Both the position numbers and the translations under genes were made by a program. The notes under the pieces were generated by a model, which was given only the letters and a program-made list of their open reading frames with translations, was not told the DNA's origin and ran no database searches. From an uncultured Adlercreutzia sp. (GTDB lineage: Bacteria; Actinomycetota; Coriobacteriia; Coriobacteriales; Eggerthellaceae): a stretch of DNA of 64,000 nt. The stretch spans positions 72,318 to 136,317 of the forward strand of contig CAJUSP010000005.1 of assembly GCA_910589165.1 (NCBI GenBank), given 5' to 3'. How positions within the stretch are numbered: the first letter of the stretch is position 1; every line of letters starts with the position of its first letter. Positions 59,291-64,000 of this stretch are shown piece by piece.

Positions 59291-60487
59291 ATGAATCTGC
59301 CCCTGGACATTCCGGCGCTGCTGCGCGCCGCCACCGACATCGACGCGGCTCGCACGACGCCGCTGGCCGTGTCGGTGTACATCGATGACACGGCTCCCGG
59401 CGACGTGGTGGGCCATGTGCGCAGTGCCTTTGCGAGCGCCGGCGCGAAGACGCGGGTGACCATCGGGTACCTGGACGACGACGCGCTTGTGGAGCCCTAC
59501 GGCGCCGACGACATGGCCGTCATCGTGGCCGGCGCCTCGCCGCGCATCGGCGAGCAGGCCGCCCATATCCGCGCCGCCGGCATTCCCGTCATGGTGGCCA
59601 CCACCTCGCCGCGCCACGTGATTGCCGCGGCCGAGGAGGCCGGGTTCGCCATTCCCGAGGGCGACGTGGTGGCCCCGGACATGACCGATCCCACGCCGCT
59701 GCGCGACGCGGCCGGCGCCCTCGTGCGGCGCGTGACCGCCGGGCGCGCGGGCGAGGCTGAGGGCGCGGCCGGCGCGGTGCAGGAGGCGGCGGACGGGGCC
59801 GCCGAGGCCCTCGATGCCGTCGAGCACGCCCTTCCTGTGGAAGAGGAGCCCGCAAGCGCCGAGCCGGTGGCGCTCGATGGCGCCGGCGCGGCCACGATGA
59901 ACCGCCGCATGGGGGAGTGGATCATCGCCGCCTGCCGCGACAAGCGCCTGGCCTTCGCGCTGGCGTTCCCCTTCGTGCGCCGTCCGCTGTCGCTGGACGC
60001 GGTGCGCGCCACCTCGGTGCAGAACGCCGGCGTGGGCGCCGTCATGTTCATCCCCGGCGCCGACATGCCCATCATGACGCTCAACCAGGCCAAGATGCTG
60101 CTGCAAATTGCCGCCGCCTACGGCCAGCCGCTGTCGGCCGAGCGCATCAAGGAGCTGGCGGCCGTGGTGGGCGGCGCCTTTGTGTGCCGCAACATCGCGC
60201 GCACGGCGGTGGGTATCGTGCCGGTGCTCGGCTGGGCCATCAAGGGCGCCATCGGGTTCGCGGGCACCGAGGCCATGGGCCGCGCCGCCATCGAGTACTT
60301 CGAGGCCGGCGGCGACATCGTCGGCGTGGCCAGCGTGGTGCAGAAGGCCCGCGACGAGGCGGTGGACGCGGCTTCAAAGGCGGCTAGCACGCCCGTGGGC
60401 CGGCGCGCCATCGACGCGGCCAAGGGCGCCGGCGTATCGGCGTTTCGCGCGGTGCGCGGCAAGGGCGGGAAGGACGCCCGTGGCTAG
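59291..60487 (+). CDS. DUF697-family membrane-associated protein
   Basis: 398 residues. The N-terminal half (VSVYIDDTAPGDVVGHVRSAF, DMAVIVAGASPRIGEQAA) looks like a degenerate Rossmann/GTPase-like fold without P-loop. After an acidic linker, the C-terminal half has the DUF697 pattern NQAKMLLQIAAAYG and RNIARTAVGIVPVLGWAIKG, with one or two membrane-associated helices. The family often accompanies Era/YcjX-like GTPases; its role is unknown. ATG 59291 has AGGTGG upstream; GTG 59282 directly after the rodA stop is less likely. Confidence 0.82.
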   Translation: MNLPLDIPALLRAATDIDAARTTPLAVSVYIDDTAPGDVVGHVRSAFASAGAKTRVTIGYLDDDALVEPYGADDMAVIVAGASPRIGEQAAHIRAAGIPVMVATTSPRHVIAAAEEAGFAIPEGDVVAPDMTDPTPLRDAAGALVRRVTAGRAGEAEGAAGAVQEAADGAAEALDAVEHALPVEEEPASAEPVALDGAGAATMNRRMGEWIIAACRDKRLAFALAFPFVRRPLSLDAVRATSVQNAGVGAVMFIPGADMPIMTLNQAKMLLQIAAAYGQPLSAERIKELAAVVGGAFVCRNIARTAVGIVPVLGWAIKGAIGFAGTEAMGRAAIEYFEAGGDIVGVASVVQKARDEAVDAASKAASTPVGRRAIDAAKGAGVSAFRAVRGKGGKDARG

Positions 60488-62414
60488 GCGCGATCTGTGG
60501 CCGGACATCGAGTCTTTGCTGGCGAAGGTCGAGCGGCCGGCCCGCTACCTGAACCACGAGTGGGGCTGCGCGCCCGGCGCCGGCGCGGACGACTTCGCCT
60601 TCTGCATGATATACCCCGACACCTACGAGCTCGGCCAGGCGAACCAGGCCGTGCGCATCCTCGTGAACGCGGTGAATGCCGCAGACGGCCTTGCGGCCGA
60701 GCGCGCGTTTCTGCCGGCGGTGGATATGGCCGATGCCATGCGCGAGGCCGGCGTGCCGCTGTTCTCGCTGGAGAGCTGCGCGCCGGTGGCCGAGTTCGAC
60801 GTGGTGGGCATCACGCTGCCTCACGAGCTGGCGGCCACCAACGTGCTGGAGACGCTCGACCTGGCGGGCATCCCTTTGCGCACGGAGGCGCGCGCCGAGG
60901 ACGATCCCATCGTGCTGGCCGGCGGCCCCTGCGCCTTTAACCCCGAGCCCTACGCGCCGTTCTTCGACGTGATTCTGGTGGGGGAGGGCGAGGAGCAGCT
61001 GCCCGAGGCCGTAGCTCTCATCCGCGACCTTCGCGCCGCGGACACCCCGCGCGCCGAAATCTTGCGCGAGCTGGCGCGGCGGGTGGGGGGCGCCTATGTG
61101 CCGAGCCTGTACCGCTGGCGGAGCGAGGAGGAGGCCCAGGCGGCCGGCAGCTGGGCCGAGCCGCTCTTCGACGACGTACCGGCCGTGGTGCACAAGCGCG
61201 TGTTCGAGGGGTTCGCCGAGAGCAACGCCTTCGAGCCCATGATCGTGCCCTATACCGAGGTGGTCCACGACCGCCTGAACGTGGAAATCCTGCGCGGCTG
61301 CGCCCGCGGGTGTCGGTTCTGCCAGGCCGGCATGATGTACCGCCCGGTGCGCGAGCGCTCGGCCGACAACATCGTGGCGGCGGTGCGCGAGGGGCTTGGC
61401 CAAACCGGCTACGACGAGGTGAGCCTGACCTCGCTCTCGTCCACGGACCACTCGCAGATCGCCGACATCCTCACCCGCGTGAACGCCGACTGCGCCGGCG
61501 CCGGGGTGCGCATCTCGGTGCCCTCGCAGCGCCTCGATTCCTTCGGCGTGGAGATGGCCGAGCTGGTGGCGGGCCAGAAGAAGGGCGGCCTCACCTTTGC
61601 GCCCGAGGCCGGCACCCAGCGCCTGCGCGACGTCATCAACAAGAACGTGACGGAAGACGACCTGTTCTCGGCCATCGACGCGGCCTTCGCCGCCGGGTGG
61701 CGCCGCTGCAAGCTGTACTTCATGGTGGGTCTGCCCACGGAAACCGACGACGACATCAAAGGCATTGCGAGTCTGGCCCAACGGGCCTACGACCGCGCCA
61801 AGGCCGCCGTGCCGCCCGAGCAGCGCGGCAGCGTGCGCATGAGCATCTCGTGCGCGGTGTTCGTGCCCAAGGCCCAGACGCCCTTCCAATGGGACGGGCA
61901 GATCTCCCCCGAGGAGACGCTGCGCCGCGTGGGGCTTTTGCGCCGTTCGGTGAAGTACAAGGCGGTGGACGTGCACTACCACGACCCGAAGACGTCGTTC
62001 GTCGAGGCGGTCATGAGCCGCGGCGGACGCGAGGTGGCCGATTGGGTGGAGGAGGCCTGGCGCCGCGGTGCCCGCTTCGATGCTTGGACCGAGCTCTTCA
62101 ACGAGGAAGCCTGGACGGGCGCGGCCGAGGCGCTGGGGATCGCCCCCCAGGCCATCGCCGAGGCGGTGTATCCCACCGATTACGTGCTACCCTGGGCGCA
62201 CATCACCGCGGCGGTGAGCCCGAAGTTCCTCGCCCGCGAGCGCGCCCGGGCCGCCGACGGGGTGACCACCCCCGACTGCACCTTCGAGAACTGCTCGGCC
62301 TGCGGGGCCTGCCCCACGCTGGCCATGGACATCGAGCTGCAGGAGGAGCGCCCTCTGAAGGAGGGCGAGCGCCACGCCCCCAACCCCTACCGCACCCTAA
62401 AGGAGACCCCGTAG
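60480..62414 (+). CDS. B12-binding-type radical SAM protein (TIGR03960-like)
   Basis: 644 residues. The N-terminal half matches the B12-binding-like domain of this family (FAFCMIYPDTYELGQANQAV, VLAGGPCAFNPEPYAPFFD, VGEGEEQL). The radical SAM cluster is CARGCRFCQAG (~residue 280), followed by SLSSTDHSQI and KKGGLTFAPEAGTQRLRDVINK. A C-terminal CSACGAC may bind another cluster. Reaction unknown. GTG 60480 overlaps the preceding gene by 8 nt. The following gene is its usual partner family. Confidence 0.9.
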   Translation: MARRDLWPDIESLLAKVERPARYLNHEWGCAPGAGADDFAFCMIYPDTYELGQANQAVRILVNAVNAADGLAAERAFLPAVDMADAMREAGVPLFSLESCAPVAEFDVVGITLPHELAATNVLETLDLAGIPLRTEARAEDDPIVLAGGPCAFNPEPYAPFFDVILVGEGEEQLPEAVALIRDLRAADTPRAEILRELARRVGGAYVPSLYRWRSEEEAQAAGSWAEPLFDDVPAVVHKRVFEGFAESNAFEPMIVPYTEVVHDRLNVEILRGCARGCRFCQAGMMYRPVRERSADNIVAAVREGLGQTGYDEVSLTSLSSTDHSQIADILTRVNADCAGAGVRISVPSQRLDSFGVEMAELVAGQKKGGLTFAPEAGTQRLRDVINKNVTEDDLFSAIDAAFAAGWRRCKLYFMVGLPTETDDDIKGIASLAQRAYDRAKAAVPPEQRGSVRMSISCAVFVPKAQTPFQWDGQISPEETLRRVGLLRRSVKYKAVDVHYHDPKTSFVEAVMSRGGREVADWVEEAWRRGARFDAWTELFNEEAWTGAAEALGIAPQAIAEAVYPTDYVLPWAHITAAVSPKFLARERARAADGVTTPDCTFENCSACGACPTLAMDIELQEERPLKEGERHAPNPYRTLKETP

Positions 62415-62437
62415 GGCAAGGGCTCTGCCCTTGCCGC
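62409..62437. repeat. 29-bp palindromic repeat, copy 3 (over a stop codon)
   Basis: CCGTAGGGCAAGGGC...GCCCTTGCCGC. The TAG of the radical SAM gene (62412-62414) lies inside it. Confidence 0.85.
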
Positions 62438-62476
62438 ATCATCCGGCTCCGCAAGGCCTGCCGGCTCGATACCCCT

Positions 62477-62505
62477 CCGTAGGGCAAGGGCCATGCCCTT
62501 GCCGC
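62477..62505. repeat. 29-bp palindromic repeat, copy 4
   Basis: CCGTAGGGCAAGGGC...GCCCTTGCCGC, same orientation as copy 3 and 68 bp after it, in the gap before the next gene. As a pair they can form two hairpins in the mRNA. Confidence 0.85.
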
Positions 62506-62556
62506 ACGACCCACAAAACCCGTCGGCACGATGCCGCCCGACCCGAAAGGACCCCC

Positions 62557-63198
62557 ATGGCCGACCCCCGCCTGTTCCGCCTGCGCGTCACGTTCCGCGA
62601 GACCGGGCGCCTCGCGATGTTGTCCCACCTCGAGGTGGCCCGCGCCCTCGAGCGCGCCGTGCGCCGCGCCGGGCTGCCCTTCGCCGTGAGCCAGGGCTTC
62701 TCGCCCCACATGCGCATCGCCTTCGGGGCGGCCCTTCCCGTGGGCGTGGGCGGCACCGCCGAGTTCTTCGATCTGTTCCTCGCCGACTATGTGCCGGCCG
62801 AGCGCGCTTTGGCCGCGCTGCAGGAGGCGAGCCCTGCCGACCTGTACCCCACCGAGGCGCGCTACATCGAGGCCCGCGACGCCGCGGCCAGCGTGGCCTG
62901 TCCCGTGAGCACCTACGAGGTGCGCCTGTCGGCGGCCCCCGCGGCCGTTGCGGTGCCCGAGCAGATCACGGTGGTGCGCAAGAAGAAGGAGAAGACGCTC
63001 GCCGTGGCCGAGTTCCTCGTGGGGCCCATTGCCCTGGAGGGCGACACCGTTCGCTTCACCCTGGAGGCCAAGCCCACCGGGTCCCTGCGCGCCGACGCCT
63101 TCGCCCGCGAGCTCATCGCCGCCACCGTGGCCGCCGGCCACGCCCCCGAGGGGCTGCACCCCGTGAGCTTCATGCGCGTGGAGCAGCGCCTCGCCTAA
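62557..63198 (+). CDS. Radical-SAM-linked protein (TIGR03936/DUF2344 family)
   Basis: 213 residues. It opens FRLRVTFRETGRLAMLSHLEVARALERAVRRAGLP and continues FSPHMRIAFGAALPVGV, the hallmark of the family encoded next to, or fused with, the TIGR03960 radical SAM protein. Function is not established; a role with RNA processing or ribosome maturation is often suggested from gene neighbours. ATG 62557 has CGAAAGGA upstream. Confidence 0.9.
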   Translation: MADPRLFRLRVTFRETGRLAMLSHLEVARALERAVRRAGLPFAVSQGFSPHMRIAFGAALPVGVGGTAEFFDLFLADYVPAERALAALQEASPADLYPTEARYIEARDAAASVACPVSTYEVRLSAAPAAVAVPEQITVVRKKKEKTLAVAEFLVGPIALEGDTVRFTLEAKPTGSLRADAFARELIAATVAAGHAPEGLHPVSFMRVEQRLA

Positions 63199-63263
63199 TT
63201 TCCCAAGCCAGTTTTTCGAAATCCCGTTTATGATGGACGGGTTCGCGAGTGAAAGGACTTCCC

Positions 63264-63623
63264 ATGGACGATTGCCTGTTCTGCAAGATCGTGGCCGGCG
63301 ACATTCCCTCCGCCAAGGTCTACGAGGACGACATCTGCTACGCCTTCGACGACATCGAGCCCGAGGCGCCGGTGCACACCCTCATTGTGCCGAAACATCA
63401 CTACGACAACCTCGCCGACGGGGTGCCCGCCGAGGTCATCGGCCACATCATGTCGGTCGTGCCCGAGGTGGCGCGCCTGAAGGGCGTGGACGAGTCCGGC
63501 TACCGCACCGTGGTGAACACCGGCCCCGACTCGGCGGCCACGGTGAACCACCTGCACGTGCACGTGCTCGGCGGCACCAAGATGGGCCGCTTCACCTTCG
63601 AAGGCTCCCTCCGCGAGGCCTAG
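63264..63623 (+). CDS. HIT-family nucleotide hydrolase/transferase
   Basis: 119 residues, CLFCKIVAGDIPSAKVYED at the start and the histidine triad NHLHVHVLGG at the end, typical of Hint/HinT purine phosphoramidases. It hydrolyses AMP-linked small molecules in the cytosol. A C-x-x-C near the N-terminus fits a zinc site. GTGAAAGGA precedes ATG 63264; the upstream in-frame 63249 start is less likely. Confidence 0.95.
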   Translation: MDDCLFCKIVAGDIPSAKVYEDDICYAFDDIEPEAPVHTLIVPKHHYDNLADGVPAEVIGHIMSVVPEVARLKGVDESGYRTVVNTGPDSAATVNHLHVHVLGGTKMGRFTFEGSLREA

Positions 63624-63702
63624 GAGCCTGCAGCGGGAAAGGGGAGCCTCGGGCCTTGGCGAGCCGCCGTCCGACTGATCGGAAATTTCTCGAAAATGGG
63701 GC

Positions 63703-63730
63703 TTGCCACGGCAGGGGTTCTCTGTATAAT
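63703..63730 (+). promoter_or_regulatory. Promoter of the tRNA-Asp array
   Basis: TTGCCA (63703-63708), 16 bp, TATAAT (63725-63730), 18 bp before the first tRNA. Confidence 0.8.
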
Positions 63731-63748
63731 GGACAAGCTGCTGAAAAC

Positions 63749-63825
<77 letters not shown>

Positions 63826-63847
63826 TTTTTAGCACGCGACACCATTC

Positions 63848-63924
<77 letters not shown>

Positions 63925-63946
63925 TTTTTAGCACGCGACACCATTC

Positions 63947-64000
<54 letters not shown>

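Noticed and set aside
56171..60106. 1311-codon minus-strand open frame over PBP2, rodA and the DUF697 gene
   Set aside because: Antisense to three well-supported genes and compositionally an artefact of high GC at third positions.

Overview
The window looks like chromosome of a high-GC, anaerobic, Gram-positive actinobacterium, most probably Coriobacteriia/Eggerthellaceae (Eggerthella, Gordonibacter or Adlercreutzia relatives). This is inferred from the Tat-exported molybdopterin oxidoreductase with its own TorD and MFS carrier, a minimal SufC/SufB-type Fe-S system, a cytosolic group-3-type [NiFe] hydrogenase, many zinc-ribbon membrane proteins and the strong GC codon bias. No marker such as 16S rRNA is present to prove it.

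Layout. 1-6.3 kb: end of a ClC channel gene, then rpmF-plsX-rnc-smc. 6.3-14.3 kb: a module with a degenerate Fic-winged-helix protein, a DMSO-reductase-family enzyme with its ferredoxin subunit and chaperone, and an MFS carrier; two near-identical direct repeats (182 bp) bracket it. 14.5-25 kb: glycosyltransferase, comF, orphan solute-binding lipoprotein, sufC-sufB/D, M16C peptidase and two acidic single-pass membrane proteins. 25-26.5 kb: infC-rpmI-rplT with a leader, an attenuator-like hairpin and a probable AUA start. 26.5-37 kb: NifX-like protein, DEAD-box helicase, four envelope-lipid/glycan genes, tRNA-Glu and tRNA-Arg, an RNA uracil methyltransferase, cyclophilin, a TPR protein and ndk. 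37-41.2 kb: hydBGDA-type hydrogenase operon. 41.2-43.7 kb: an HTH-HipA fusion gene and an MNT/HEPN pair.

43.7-53 kb is the most unusual part. It holds five consecutive zinc-ribbon membrane proteins. The first two are paralogues that share promoter, G9 tract, a structured ~195-nt leader and a constant N-terminal half, but have divergent, more AT-rich C-terminal domains. They are followed by a large CAP-domain coiled-coil surface protein. 53-60 kb: mreBCD-PBP2-rodA cell-shape operon and a DUF697 protein. 60-64 kb: two radical-SAM-linked genes, a HIT hydrolase and three tandem tRNA-Asp genes in perfect 99-bp repeats.

Two families of short palindromic repeats occur. One is a ~30-bp motif (ACCCGCAGCAAAAC...) clustered at both edges of the oxidoreductase module. 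The other is a 29-bp palindrome found twice between genes and twice in frame inside zinc-ribbon genes. All functional calls come from motif recognition by eye; no database search was run.
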